This document shows positions 34,801 through 42,553 of a stretch of DNA of 64,000 nucleotides, piece by piece. The notes under the pieces are model-generated. The model saw nothing but the letters and a program-made list of their open reading frames with translations, had not been told where the DNA came from and did not search any database. Position 1 is the first letter of the stretch. Each line of letters opens with the position of its first letter. The translations under genes and the position numbers were made by a program. The DNA is from JARRLC01 sp050290865 (GTDB lineage: Bacteria > Pseudomonadota > Alphaproteobacteria > Rhizobiales > Rhodomicrobiaceae): positions 1 to 64,000 of the forward strand of contig JBNKIW010000018.1 of NCBI GenBank assembly GCA_050290865.1. The letters run 5' to 3'.

Positions 34801-35306
34801 TGTACCCGAAGGTTTTCTCCGAGTTCGCCGCCATGGGCCGGAAATACGGGCCGGTCTCGATCCTGCCAACGCAGGTGTTCTTCTACGGGATGGCGCCGCG
34901 CGACGAGATTGCCGTCGAGATCGAGCGCGGCAAGACGCTCGTGATTCTGCTGCAGGCGGTCGGCGAAACCGATGAAGAAGGCATGGTGCATGTGTTTTTC
35001 GAGCTGAACGGCCACCCGCGTCTGATCAAGGTGCCGAACCGTGCCGCCGTCGCGGACCTTGCGCCGCGCCGCAAGGCCGAGGAGGGGAACCACACGCATG
35101 TCGCCGCGCCGATGCCGGGTGCGGTGTCGGTGGTCTCGGTCATGCCCGGAATGGAGGTCAAGGCGGGCGACGTTCTCATGACCATCGAGGCGATGAAGAT
35201 GGAGACGGTCCTCCATGCCCACCGCGACGGCACGGTCGCGGAGGTGCTGGTGCAGCCGGGCCAACAGATCGAAGCGAAGGATCTGCTGCTCGTCTTGCAG
35301 ACTTGA
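31818..35306 (+). CDS. pyc: Pyruvate carboxylase
   Basis: About 1162-residue biotin enzyme making oxaloacetate from pyruvate and bicarbonate. Biotin carboxylase domain first (RRLLVANRSEIAIRVFRAA, ATP-grasp with GGGGRGM, HRHQKVIERAPAP-like segment, EVNPRIQVEHTVTE), then the carboxyltransferase domain (TDTTTRDAHQSLLATRMRT, LECWGGATFDVAMRFL), and a C-terminal biotinyl domain with IEAMKMET. The start is taken as TTG at 31818, preceded by AAGAGG at four bases; ATG at 31773 is in frame but has no ribosome-binding site. It is an anaplerotic enzyme, monocistronic here. Confidence 0.95.
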   Translation: MTNTTTTPVRIRRLLVANRSEIAIRVFRAATELGIRTVAIYAEEDKLSLHRFKADEAYLVGRGPDPAAHLGPLQAYLSIPEVLRVAREAHVDAIHPGYGFLAESPEFAEACAAEGIVFIGPAPQTMRTLGNKVSARDLAISVGVPVMPATGPLPEDPDEIRRLAAEVGYPVMLKASWGGGGRGMRPVESEDKIIDAVASARREAGAAFGKDEVYLEKLVRHARHVEVQLLGDSHGNLVHLFERDCSIQRRHQKVIERAPAPYLDDARRAEICEAALRIGRATQYSGAGTVEFLMDANSGDFYFIEVNPRIQVEHTVTEVVTGLDIVKAQIHIAEGGRLGVTEETGIPAQWNISLDGHAMQCRITTEDPENNFIPDYGRITGYRGAFGFGIRVDGGTAYSGAVVTRYYDPLLEKVTAWAPTSVEVIARMDRALREYRIRGVATNLSFLEALLAHPRFKSGGYTTRFIDETPELFQVAARRDRASKLLTYIADVTVNGHPEVRGRAKPPAEARAPDAPFFGAGAGTAGTKQLLDQLGPKGFAEWMKAEQRLLVTDTTTRDAHQSLLATRMRTFDIVASAGAYATGLPQLFSLECWGGATFDVAMRFLSEDPWERLALLRERAPNILLQMLLRGANAVGYTNYPDNVVRYFVAQAAKAGMDVFRIFDCLNWVENMRVAIDAVCETGKLAEGAICYTGDILDPTRAKYSLNYYLGLAKELEAAGCHILGIKDMAGLLKPSAARVLIKALKEETGLPLHLHTHDTSGISGATVLAAAEAGVDAADAAMDAMSGLTSQPCLGSLVEALRHTDRDTGLDPEAIRQLSFYWEAVRYAYAAFESDLKAGASEVYLHEMPGGQFTNLREQARSLGLETRWHDIAKAYRAANDLFGDIVKVTPSSKVVGDMALMMVAQNLSAEDVLAPGREIAFPGSAIEMLRGDLGQPPGGWPETLVNKALKGGEAITVRPGSLLAPANLDAARAEAAKFCDEPPGDTWLASYLMYPKVFSEFAAMGRKYGPVSILPTQVFFYGMAPRDEIAVEIERGKTLVILLQAVGETDEEGMVHVFFELNGHPRLIKVPNRAAVADLAPRRKAEEGNHTHVAAPMPGAVSVVSVMPGMEVKAGDVLMTIEAMKMETVLHAHRDGTVAEVLVQPGQQIEAKDLLLVLQT

Positions 35307-35448
35307 CGGCGGCGCAGCACCCGTCGCAACCGCTGCGGATACGGCCACCCTGCTTCACGCGGGCGTGGTCATTTCGTTTGTCCTCCTATATGGTCGGTGA
35401 CCGGGCGGGCGCTCACGGCTCGCGCCACCTGCAACCCGGACAACCGAA

Positions 35449-36762
35449 ATGCCCACCCTTTTCGAAGCCGCCGGCATGGATGAGGGCGCCCCGCGCCCCC
35501 TCGCCGACCGCCTGCGTCCGAAATCGCTCGACGAGGTCGCCGGGCAGGACCATCTCCTCGGCCCTGAAGGCGTGCTGCGGCGCATGCTGGACAAGAGCGC
35601 GCTTCGCTCCATCATCTTCTGGGGGCCGCCGGGCACGGGCAAGACCACCGTCGCCCGTCTCATCGCCGAGCGGACCAGCATGCATTTCGAGCAGCTCTCC
35701 GCCATCTATTCCGGCGTCCAGGATCTGCGCCGCGTTTTCGACGCCGCCCGCGACCGCCGCAAGATGGGCCTCGGCACCATCCTGTTCGTGGACGAAATCC
35801 ACCGCTTCAACCGCGCGCAGCAGGACAGCTTCCTCCCCGTCATGGAGGACGGCACCATCATTCTCATCGGCGCCACCACCGAAAACCCGTCCTTCGAGTT
35901 GAACGGCGCACTTCTCTCGCGTGCCACGGTGCTGGTGTTCCGGCGCCTTGATAAAGACGCGCTCGAAGGACTCCTCGCCCGCGCGGAGAAGGCCGAAGGG
36001 CGCCCGCTGCCGCTCGACGCGGAAGCCCGGGCGCAGCTCATCGCCATGGCCGACGGTGACGGTCGCGCCGTGCTCAACCTCGCCGAAAGCGTCTACGCCG
36101 CCACGAACGGCGCTGCCGCTCCGCTCACGCCCGCCGAACTCGTGGACATCGTCCAGCGCCGCGCGCCGCTCTACGACAAAGGCCGCGACGGCCACTACGA
36201 CCTCATCAGCGCGCTTCACAAATCGGTGCGCGGTTCCGATCCCGACGCTGCGCTCTACTGGCTGGCGCGCATGCTGGACGGCGGCGAAGACCCGCTCTAC
36301 ATCGCCCGCCGTGTCGTCCGCATGGCGGTGGAGGACATCGGCCTCGCCGACCCGCAAGGGCTGGTTCAGGCCATCGCCGCCAAGGACGCCTATGATTTCC
36401 TGGGCTCGCCGGAAGGTGAACTGGCCATCGCCCAGGCCGTGATCTACCTCGCCACCGCGCCGAAATCCAACCGCGCCTATGTGGCCTTCAAACGGGCCAT
36501 GCGCGCGGCCAAGGACCACGGCTCGCTCCCGCCGCCCAAGCGTATCCTCAACGCGCCCACGAAGCTGATGGCCGCCGAAGGTTATGGTGAGGGCTATATC
36601 TACGACCCCGATACGCCCGAGGGCTTTTCCGGCCAGGATTATTTCCCCGAAGCCATGGGCCGCCAGCAGTTTTACGCGCCCACGCGCTTCGGTAGCGAAA
36701 ACGACATCGCGCGGCGCCTCGATGCCTGGGCCAGACTGCGGCTCAAGAAGAACGGGAGCTGA
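35449..36762 (+). CDS. rarA: RarA (MgsA), replication-associated recombination AAA+ ATPase
   Basis: 437-residue clamp-loader-like ATPase that acts at stalled forks and single-stranded gaps. Walker A is GPPGTGKTT (about residues 63-71), Walker B DEIH in ILFVDEIHRFNRAQQDSFLP, sensor ATTENPSFELN. The C-terminal tetramerisation region (LYWLARMLDGGEDPLYIARR, GSPEGELAIAQAVIYLA, then YDPDTPEGFSGQDYFPE) is typical. ATG at 35449 starts MPTLFEAAGMDEGAPRPLAD, the usual alphaproteobacterial beginning. Confidence 0.95.
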   Translation: MPTLFEAAGMDEGAPRPLADRLRPKSLDEVAGQDHLLGPEGVLRRMLDKSALRSIIFWGPPGTGKTTVARLIAERTSMHFEQLSAIYSGVQDLRRVFDAARDRRKMGLGTILFVDEIHRFNRAQQDSFLPVMEDGTIILIGATTENPSFELNGALLSRATVLVFRRLDKDALEGLLARAEKAEGRPLPLDAEARAQLIAMADGDGRAVLNLAESVYAATNGAAAPLTPAELVDIVQRRAPLYDKGRDGHYDLISALHKSVRGSDPDAALYWLARMLDGGEDPLYIARRVVRMAVEDIGLADPQGLVQAIAAKDAYDFLGSPEGELAIAQAVIYLATAPKSNRAYVAFKRAMRAAKDHGSLPPPKRILNAPTKLMAAEGYGEGYIYDPDTPEGFSGQDYFPEAMGRQQFYAPTRFGSENDIARRLDAWARLRLKKNGS

Positions 36763-36865
36763 AGAAGGCCTTCGCCGCCCGCACGCTACCGTCTTATCTA
36801 TCCTGATCGGCTGTGCTATACGCTCTGAAGAGTTCGTTCTTGGGCGGGGGCTACAGGGAGGTCAG

Positions 36866-37372
36866 ATGGTTTCATTCAGTCAATTATGGGCGAACCACCC
36901 GACCAATTCCGGCGAACAATATCCCTGCCGCACGCTTGGGATCGCCAATTTCTCCAACCAGTGCGCCATTCGGATGGGCGTATGCCTGCAACGGTCCGGC
37001 GTGACGCGCAATCTGCTGCCCGGCGCCATAACCTGCAACAGGGCTTCGCTGACCGGCCATAGCGCGGACGATATGCATTTCCTCCGCGCCCATGAACTGG
37101 CGAACGCCCTCCGGCGCGCGCGCATACCCGGCGTCGGCCCCGCCCGGACGCTCGCACAGCCGCGGGACTTCGCCAATGAATTGAATGGGCGCAAGGGCAT
37201 CATCTTCTTCAACGGCTATTGGTGGCGCATGACCGACACAACGCGGCCCACCGGCGACCATATCGACCTGTGGAACGGCTGGCGCACCTCGGCAAAGATG
37301 CTGTTCCCCTGGTTCGGCTGGCTGGCCGGCTATAGCAAATCGAGCGAAATCTGGTTCTGGGAGGTCAAATGA
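36866..37372 (+). CDS. Tae4-like peptidoglycan amidase (type VI effector family)
   Basis: 168 residues, beginning MVSFSQLWANHPTNSGEQYP after a good AGGGAGG. It resembles type VI secretion amidase effector 4, an NlpC/P60-like enzyme cutting the gamma-D-Glu-mDAP bond: catalytic Cys33 in FSNQCAIRMG, His132 and Asp134 in GDHIDLWNG. There is no signal peptide. Its stop overlaps the start of a 79-residue membrane protein by four bases. No type VI structural genes are in the window, so delivery is unknown. An intracellular or phage-derived amidase is an alternative. Family recognition is by motif only. Confidence 0.75.
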   Translation: MVSFSQLWANHPTNSGEQYPCRTLGIANFSNQCAIRMGVCLQRSGVTRNLLPGAITCNRASLTGHSADDMHFLRAHELANALRRARIPGVGPARTLAQPRDFANELNGRKGIIFFNGYWWRMTDTTRPTGDHIDLWNGWRTSAKMLFPWFGWLAGYSKSSEIWFWEVK

Positions 37373-37608
37373 AGGCGATCTTCGGCATCCTTTTCGCCGT
37401 CATCGTCGGGCTGATTGGCGCCCGTTTCGCGGGCTGGCTGGTTGATGCCCTTCTCGATGTCAAGCGCTTTGCGGCGCCCGAGCAGGTCGAGCAGTTCGAT
37501 CTCGTCGCCAAGCTGAGCGTCACGCTGGCGGCAGCGCTGATCGGCGCCTTCATCGGGCTGTGGGTGGCCACGAAGCTGCGCAGCCGCTTCATTCGCCGCG
37601 AAAGCTGA
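37369..37608 (+). CDS. Two-helix membrane protein coupled to the Tae4-like amidase
   Basis: 79 residues with two predicted membrane helices (about 4-24 and 49-69) flanked by a charged loop (LLDVKRFAAPEQVEQFDLVA) and a basic tail (KLRSRFIRRES). The start codon overlaps the amidase stop as ATGA. The layout of effector followed by overlapping small gene suggests an immunity protein, but known Tai4 immunity proteins are periplasmic and soluble, with a cleavable signal, which this is not. Function therefore unassigned. Confidence 0.6.
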   Translation: MKAIFGILFAVIVGLIGARFAGWLVDALLDVKRFAAPEQVEQFDLVAKLSVTLAAALIGAFIGLWVATKLRSRFIRRES

Positions 37609-37681
37609 CGGCGGCGCTTGGCAAAACACACCGAATCGGAAGGAGTTGCCTCGTCACATGCACCGGCGAGGACGTGGGGAT

Positions 37682-38698
37682 ATGGCTGACATCGCGCAGG
37701 ACGGCATCAGGCAAGTGAAGGCAGCGGAAACCGGCATGCGCCTGGACCGCTGGCTCAAAGCGCATTTCCCGTCTCTCCCGCACGGGCTGATGCAAAAACT
37801 GCTGCGTACCGGTCAGGTCCGCGTCAATGGGAAGCGGGCCAAGCCGGACACGCGGGTTGATGAGGGCGACGAAGTGAAGGTGCGCCGCCTCAACGATTTC
37901 GATGCTCGCTCCGCCTCCGCAACCGGCGAGCGCCCGTCCCTGCATGCGCCTCTGGGCGTCTCCAAGGCCGATCGCAATTTCATCGAGAGCATCATCCTCT
38001 ACGAAGACGACGAGGTTCTCATCCTCAACAAGCCCTATGGCATCGCCGTCCAGGGCGGCACTAAGACCAAGCGTCACATTGACGGCCTGCTCGCGGGGAT
38101 GGAGGATCGTTTCGGTGACAGACCGCGCCTCGTCCACAGGCTCGACCGCGATACGTCGGGCGTGCTCCTGGTGGCGAAGAACCGTGCCGAAGCCGGGCGG
38201 TTGGGGCGGCTGTTCCAGACCCGTTCGGTGCAGAAGATCTACTGGGCGCTGGTGAAGGGCATCCCGAAACCGCCGCAGGGCAAGGTGGATGCGGCGCTGG
38301 TCAAGGCCTCCGGCCCGGACGGAGACCGTGTGCGCAAGGCACTTGCGGGCGAGCAGGAACAGGCCCAGGCGGCGGTGACACATTATTCGGTCATCGAGCG
38401 GGTGGCCAACAAGCTCGCCTGGGTATCGCTGAAGCCGGTTACCGGCCGCCAGCATCAGTTGCGAGCGCACATGGCCATTCTGGGCACACCCATCGTGGGT
38501 GACCAGAAATATGAAGGCGACACGGATCTGCCCGTGGAGGGGCTGGACATGAAGCTCCACCTGCACGCCAACCGCCTGATCGTGCCACGGGGGCGCGGCG
38601 CCGGACCGCTGGACGTAAGCGCGCCGTTGCCGGAGCACATGCAGGCGACATGGGCGCTTCTGGGCCTGGATGCCAGTAAATACCACCGTCCAGCCTGA
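37682..38698 (+). CDS. rluC: RluC-type 23S rRNA pseudouridine synthase
   Basis: 338-residue enzyme with an N-terminal S4 RNA-binding domain (GMRLDRWLKAHFPSL, VRVNGKRAKPDTRVDEGDEV) and the RluA/RluC catalytic domain with the aspartate in HRLDRDTSGVLLVAK and the GRQHQLRAHMA segment. ATG at 37682 matches the usual N-terminus; an ATG at 37658, with AAGGAG 12 bases ahead, is possible. First gene of a typical alphaproteobacterial set with the HAD phosphatase and ATP12. Confidence 0.92.
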   Translation: MADIAQDGIRQVKAAETGMRLDRWLKAHFPSLPHGLMQKLLRTGQVRVNGKRAKPDTRVDEGDEVKVRRLNDFDARSASATGERPSLHAPLGVSKADRNFIESIILYEDDEVLILNKPYGIAVQGGTKTKRHIDGLLAGMEDRFGDRPRLVHRLDRDTSGVLLVAKNRAEAGRLGRLFQTRSVQKIYWALVKGIPKPPQGKVDAALVKASGPDGDRVRKALAGEQEQAQAAVTHYSVIERVANKLAWVSLKPVTGRQHQLRAHMAILGTPIVGDQKYEGDTDLPVEGLDMKLHLHANRLIVPRGRGAGPLDVSAPLPEHMQATWALLGLDASKYHRPA

Positions 38699-38980
38699 CC
38701 AATGTGAACGGCGTTCCGGCGCACCAAATCATGTCATTTGGGTGCAACGCAATTGGGGATATTGCTTAGTTGTTTTCCACCATTGCCCCGCATAGCTTTG
38801 TAGGGTTTATTGGGGAGTGAGACCGGTTGCAATCATATAACATCAACACCCAGGGTTGGTATCCGAAGTGCTCACTGAAGGAGACGGGGCGGAAACATGC
38901 AGCGCTTGAAACAGCCGGACAGAGGCCGGAGGGCGTCTTTTCCGGCAGGCAGCACACGGGAGCGCATCCGCGAAAATTCC

Positions 38981-39658
38981 ATGTACAAGCTCATAGTATT
39001 CGACTGTGACGGCACCCTCGTTGACAGTCAGCATCATATCGTCGAGGCGATGACCTCAGCCTTTGCCGCCAACGACCTCTCACCGCCGCACCGCGCGCAA
39101 CTGGTGCGCCATATCGGCCTGTCGGTGGCGGAGGCGATGACCGCGCTGGCCGGCACCCGGGATACGGAACTCATCGAACGCCTGGCGAAATCCTACCGCG
39201 CCGCCGTTTCCCAGATGCGCCAGAAGCTGGCGTGGCCCGACCCGATGTTCCCCGGGGCCCGCGAGGCTATCGCGAGCCTGAGCGAACACGGAGGCATATC
39301 GCTGGGGCTGGCCACCGGCAAGTCGCGGCGTGGCGTCTATCTGTTCCTGGAACGGGAAGGACTGCGCCACGCCTTCGCGACCGTGCAGACGGCTGACGAC
39401 GCGCCGTCGAAACCCCATCCGGAGATGCTCGTTCAGGCCATGGCGGCCGTCGGCGCCACCGCGCATGAAACGGTGATGGTCGGCGACACCAGCTACGACA
39501 TGGCGATGGCACGCGCAGCGGGCGTGCGCGGGATTGGCGTCGGCTGGGGTTATCACGGGACCGACGAACTGACGAAAGCGGGCGCCTCGGACGTGGTGCT
39601 GGACTTCGGCGCGCTGCTGTCGATGCTGTCGCCGATACGGGCCACCGCCGTCGCATGA
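38981..39658 (+). CDS. HAD-superfamily hydrolase (phosphoglycolate phosphatase-like)
   Basis: 225-residue HAD-IA phosphatase. Motif I FDCDGTLVDSQ carries the nucleophilic Asp and the acid/base Asp; motif II LATGKSRRG, motif III SKPHPEML and motif IV GDTSYDMAMARAAG complete the site. Substrate is not determined; the alphaproteobacterial homologues next to ATP12 are usually annotated as phosphoglycolate phosphatase-like. It overlaps the ATP12 gene by four bases. The Shine-Dalgarno is weak. Confidence 0.88.
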   Translation: MYKLIVFDCDGTLVDSQHHIVEAMTSAFAANDLSPPHRAQLVRHIGLSVAEAMTALAGTRDTELIERLAKSYRAAVSQMRQKLAWPDPMFPGAREAIASLSEHGGISLGLATGKSRRGVYLFLEREGLRHAFATVQTADDAPSKPHPEMLVQAMAAVGATAHETVMVGDTSYDMAMARAAGVRGIGVGWGYHGTDELTKAGASDVVLDFGALLSMLSPIRATAVA

Positions 39659-40383
39659 AGAATGGAAACGGCCAGCGGCGCACTGGAACCGAGCACCGAC
39701 TCTACAAGACCGCCAGCATCGCCGAGGCGGGCGGCGCATGGCGTGTCTTGCTCGACGGGCGGAGTATCAAGACGCCGCTCCGCGCGGAGTTCTTGTTGCC
39801 GAGCGAAGCCCTGGCTGCGGCCATCGCCGCCGAATGGAACGCGCAAGGCGCGCAGATCGACAGGCAGCTGATGCCGCTGACGCGGCTGGCCAATACCGCC
39901 ATCGACGCCGTGCGCGGTCGTGAAGCGGACGTCACCGCGGACATTCTCCGTTTCGCCGGACGGGACCTGATCTGCTATCGCGCTGAGGAGCCGGCTGAAC
40001 TGGCCGCGCGCCAGGACGCAGCGTGGGGGCTGGTGCTTCGCTGGGCCAATGAGCAGTTCGGGGCACGCCTTGTCACGACGGCGGGCGTCATGCCGGTCGA
40101 ACAGTCCCCACAAGCGATCGAGGCCCTGCGCCATCCCCTGGCAGCGTTGGATGCCTTCCCGCTGACCGCGCTGCATATGATGACTTCGCTCATGGGGTCG
40201 GCACTGCTCGCGCTGACTCATGTCTGCGGGCGTCTGACGCTGGACGAGAGCTGGGCCGCAGCCCATTTGGACGAGGATTTCCAGATCGAGCGCTGGGGAA
40301 CGGATGCCGAAGCCCAGGCACGCCGGGCTTTCCACTATGCTGACATGTGCGCCGCTTCCGCTTTCTTTAGTCTGAGCCGGTGA
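39655..40383 (+). CDS. ATP12-family F1-ATPase assembly chaperone
   Basis: 242-residue homologue of mitochondrial Atp12, which binds the F1 alpha subunit during assembly and is found in alphaproteobacteria. Recognised by WRVLLDGRSIKTPLRAEFLLPS, AAIAAEWNAQG, MPLTRLANTAID, DLICYRAEEPAELAARQDAAW and AAHLDEDFQIERWGTDAEA. Translation is coupled to the preceding HAD gene (ATGA). Confidence 0.93.
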   Translation: MKNGNGQRRTGTEHRLYKTASIAEAGGAWRVLLDGRSIKTPLRAEFLLPSEALAAAIAAEWNAQGAQIDRQLMPLTRLANTAIDAVRGREADVTADILRFAGRDLICYRAEEPAELAARQDAAWGLVLRWANEQFGARLVTTAGVMPVEQSPQAIEALRHPLAALDAFPLTALHMMTSLMGSALLALTHVCGRLTLDESWAAAHLDEDFQIERWGTDAEAQARRAFHYADMCAASAFFSLSR

Positions 40384-40412
40384 CGGGCGCAGGGCGCACC
40401 GCGACAGACCAC

Positions 40413-41627
40413 CTACCGCCCCTGCAAATGGGCGAAGAGTTCCTCCGAAGGATAAGAATCGGCGGGCAGGCCGAAGTTCTGCTGTGCCTTGCGTACCGCG
40501 GCGCGCGTATGCAGCCCCAGCTTGCCGTCGGCCTCGCCGGCATCGTATCCGCGACGCGTCAGGAGCCGTTGTAGGTCGGCAACCTGCCGCGCACCGAAAA
40601 CCGGCACCTTGCGGCGCCCCTTGCTATAGGGAGGAGCCCCGGCCAGACGCGTGGCGTAATAGGCCGCAGTAATGGCGTAGATTAGCGATTTGTTCCACTC
40701 GGTGTACACCTTGAAATTCCGGTATCCGAGAAAAGCCGGACCATTTCGCCCCATCGGCAGCAGCAGCGAAGCCGGCAAACCATCGGCGGGCAGCGGCTTG
40801 CCGCCAGCCAGCCTCACCCCCCATTTTGCCCATTGCGAGCGCGGATGTTCGATCGAAACATCGGCCTCCTGCCAGGGCAGCTCCCGTGGCACCCTCACTT
40901 CTTGCAGCCATGGCTCACCGCGCCGCCAGCCGTGGTGCGCCAGAAGCTTCGCCGTCGAGGCGAGGACATCGGAGGTGCTATGGCGCAGGTCAACCTTGCC
41001 GTCACCATTGTAATCGACGCCGAGTTCGTAATAGTGGCTGGGCAGAAACTGCGTCTGGCCAATCTCGCCGGCCCACGCCCCGACCATCTCGCCCGGCGTC
41101 AGATCGCCGCGCTCCACGATCTTCAGCGCCGCAAGGAGCTGCTCACGGAACATGTCGGGACGGCGGCAGTCATAGGCCAGCGTCGCCAGCGAATTCAGGA
41201 TGGGACTTTTTCCGCTGTTGGCGCCAAAATCGGTCTCAAGACCCCAGAACCCCACGATCACGGGGGCGGGAACTCCGAAGTCCTTCTTGATACGTGAGAA
41301 GATCGCGTGATGCTTGCGGATGAGGGCTTTGCCCCTCTTCATCCGGTAAGCCGCAACCATCCGGCCGGAAAATTTGAGAAAGCTCTGGGAGAAGACGCCC
41401 TGGGCGCGATCCCTCCTCACAATACGGGGATCGAACCTGACGCCGTCGAGGGCGCGCGCCATCGTGCGCTGCGAAATGCCCGCCCCGGCGGCTTCGCGGC
41501 GGAAGTCCCGCATCCAGCTGTCGAAGCTCTGCGTGTGATTGCAGGTTAACGCCTCAGCCGTCGCAGCGGACAGGAACACACCCGCCGCCGCGACCGCAGC
41601 AGACACTTTCGGCAAGGATATGCGCAT
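40413..41627 (-). CDS. MltB-family lytic murein transglycosylase
   Basis: 404 residues. A signal peptide (about 1-26) leads to an SLT/MltB catalytic domain with Glu131 in GFWGLETDFGANSGK, AGEIGQTQFLPSHYYELGVDYNG and a FKVYTEWNKSLIYA helix. A C-terminal peptidoglycan-binding domain follows (ADLQRLLTRRGYDAGEADG). It cleaves the glycan between MurNAc and GlcNAc with 1,6-anhydro formation, in the periplasm. RBS AGAGGTGA precedes ATG at 41627. It lies downstream of the two paralogous secreted proteins on the same strand. Confidence 0.92.
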   Translation of the reverse strand: MRISLPKVSAAVAAAGVFLSAATAEALTCNHTQSFDSWMRDFRREAAGAGISQRTMARALDGVRFDPRIVRRDRAQGVFSQSFLKFSGRMVAAYRMKRGKALIRKHHAIFSRIKKDFGVPAPVIVGFWGLETDFGANSGKSPILNSLATLAYDCRRPDMFREQLLAALKIVERGDLTPGEMVGAWAGEIGQTQFLPSHYYELGVDYNGDGKVDLRHSTSDVLASTAKLLAHHGWRRGEPWLQEVRVPRELPWQEADVSIEHPRSQWAKWGVRLAGGKPLPADGLPASLLLPMGRNGPAFLGYRNFKVYTEWNKSLIYAITAAYYATRLAGAPPYSKGRRKVPVFGARQVADLQRLLTRRGYDAGEADGKLGLHTRAAVRKAQQNFGLPADSYPSEELFAHLQGR

Positions 41628-41728
41628 CGCCGGTCACCTCTGGAAGACACATTCGCCTGCGCGCCACTTTGCCCGTCGAAGCGGCGGCGTCAAGCCATTA
41701 AGGCGGCCGAACGTCCCGCGTGCGGCGT

Positions 41729-42076
41729 TTATTCAGGCTTCCTGAGGCCGCGTACCGCACCCATCGGCGGCTCGATGTCCCCGCCCTCTCCGGTCAGCCG
41801 CTGCCACCAGCTCCTTTTCTCCGTGTAGGCCGCCGCCGTTCCCTCATAGGGCCCCTTCAGCGTCTTGGTGCTGCCGGTCGCCTTGATGAGCAGGCGAACC
41901 TTGGTACCGTCCGGCAGATTCAAGGTCGCATCATCGGCGAGCGCAGTCCCCGGCTCAAGGCTGGGAACCGAGGACTCCAGCACTTCCATCTCCGCCAGCG
42001 CCGGCGAAACTGCAAGGAAAAGCGCCACGGGCAGCCCGCTCAAGGCGGTGGCGCCATATCTGACAAGCTTCGGCAT
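41729..42076 (-). CDS. Small secreted protein, paralogue of the upstream gene
   Basis: 115 residues with a signal peptide (ending near SPALAE). The mature part shares with the next gene the pattern PG..L.D.T..LP.G...R.L..ATG.TKT.KGPY.GTA followed by R.WWQR and a EP..G..RG end. The LP-G-x-x-x-R-x-L..TKT.KGPY block is reminiscent of FecR-like domains, but I cannot assign it with confidence. It is 31 bases after its paralogue, a likely tandem duplication. Confidence 0.7.
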   Translation of the reverse strand: MPKLVRYGATALSGLPVALFLAVSPALAEMEVLESSVPSLEPGTALADDATLNLPDGTKVRLLIKATGSTKTLKGPYEGTAAAYTEKRSWWQRLTGEGGDIEPPMGAVRGLRKPE

Positions 42077-42107
42077 GGAGTTCTCCTGATCTTTCCTCTC
42101 TCAAGAC

Positions 42108-42506
42108 TTAGGGATCATTCGCTGGCGGGACCGCTCCGCCCGCCCCCCTCTTATCGGGCTTCGTCTCCTCCGGCAGCACGCCGCGTGTTCCGCCGATGAC
42201 CGGTTCCTTGTCGCGACGATTCCAGAACCGCTGCCACCAGCCCCGGCGATCCTTGTAGTCGCCCGCGGTCCCCTTATACGGCCCCTTCATCGTCTTGGTC
42301 GCGCCCGTCGCCGTCATGAGCACGCGCATCTCAACCCCCGCGGGCAGATCGAAGCGCGTCTCGTCTTCCAAAACACTGCCGGGCTTGTATTGCGGCAAAG
42401 TCGAACTCAGAATTTCCACACCGGCCTGTGCAGCCGTGAGCGACGCGAGCAGCGCCAGCGTCATTCCGCTCCACCCGGCTATGCAACGTTTGATTTTCCT
42501 GGCCAT
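42108..42506 (-). CDS. Small secreted protein, paralogue of the downstream gene
   Basis: 132 residues with a signal peptide (about 1-28, LASLTAAQAG). Shares the ATG-TKT-KGPY-GTA and R-WWQR core with the 115-residue neighbour, with a longer Pro/Lys-rich tail. GGAGGAGTTC lies before ATG at 42506. It comes 47 bases after the CHASE2 gene on the same strand, so the three are probably one operon. Function unknown; FecR-like domain suspected. Confidence 0.7.
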   Translation of the reverse strand: MARKIKRCIAGWSGMTLALLASLTAAQAGVEILSSTLPQYKPGSVLEDETRFDLPAGVEMRVLMTATGATKTMKGPYKGTAGDYKDRRGWWQRFWNRRDKEPVIGGTRGVLPEETKPDKRGAGGAVPPANDP

Positions 42507-42553
42507 GAACTCCTCCGGCGCCGCCGCCAGATCATGAACAACAAGCGCAATAA

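Noticed and set aside
33189..35348. Minus-strand open frame of about 720 codons opposite pyruvate carboxylase
   Set aside because: Shadow frame: Pyc domains on the plus strand are complete and the antisense product has no recognisable motif. Likewise 30238-31935 and 58252-60222.
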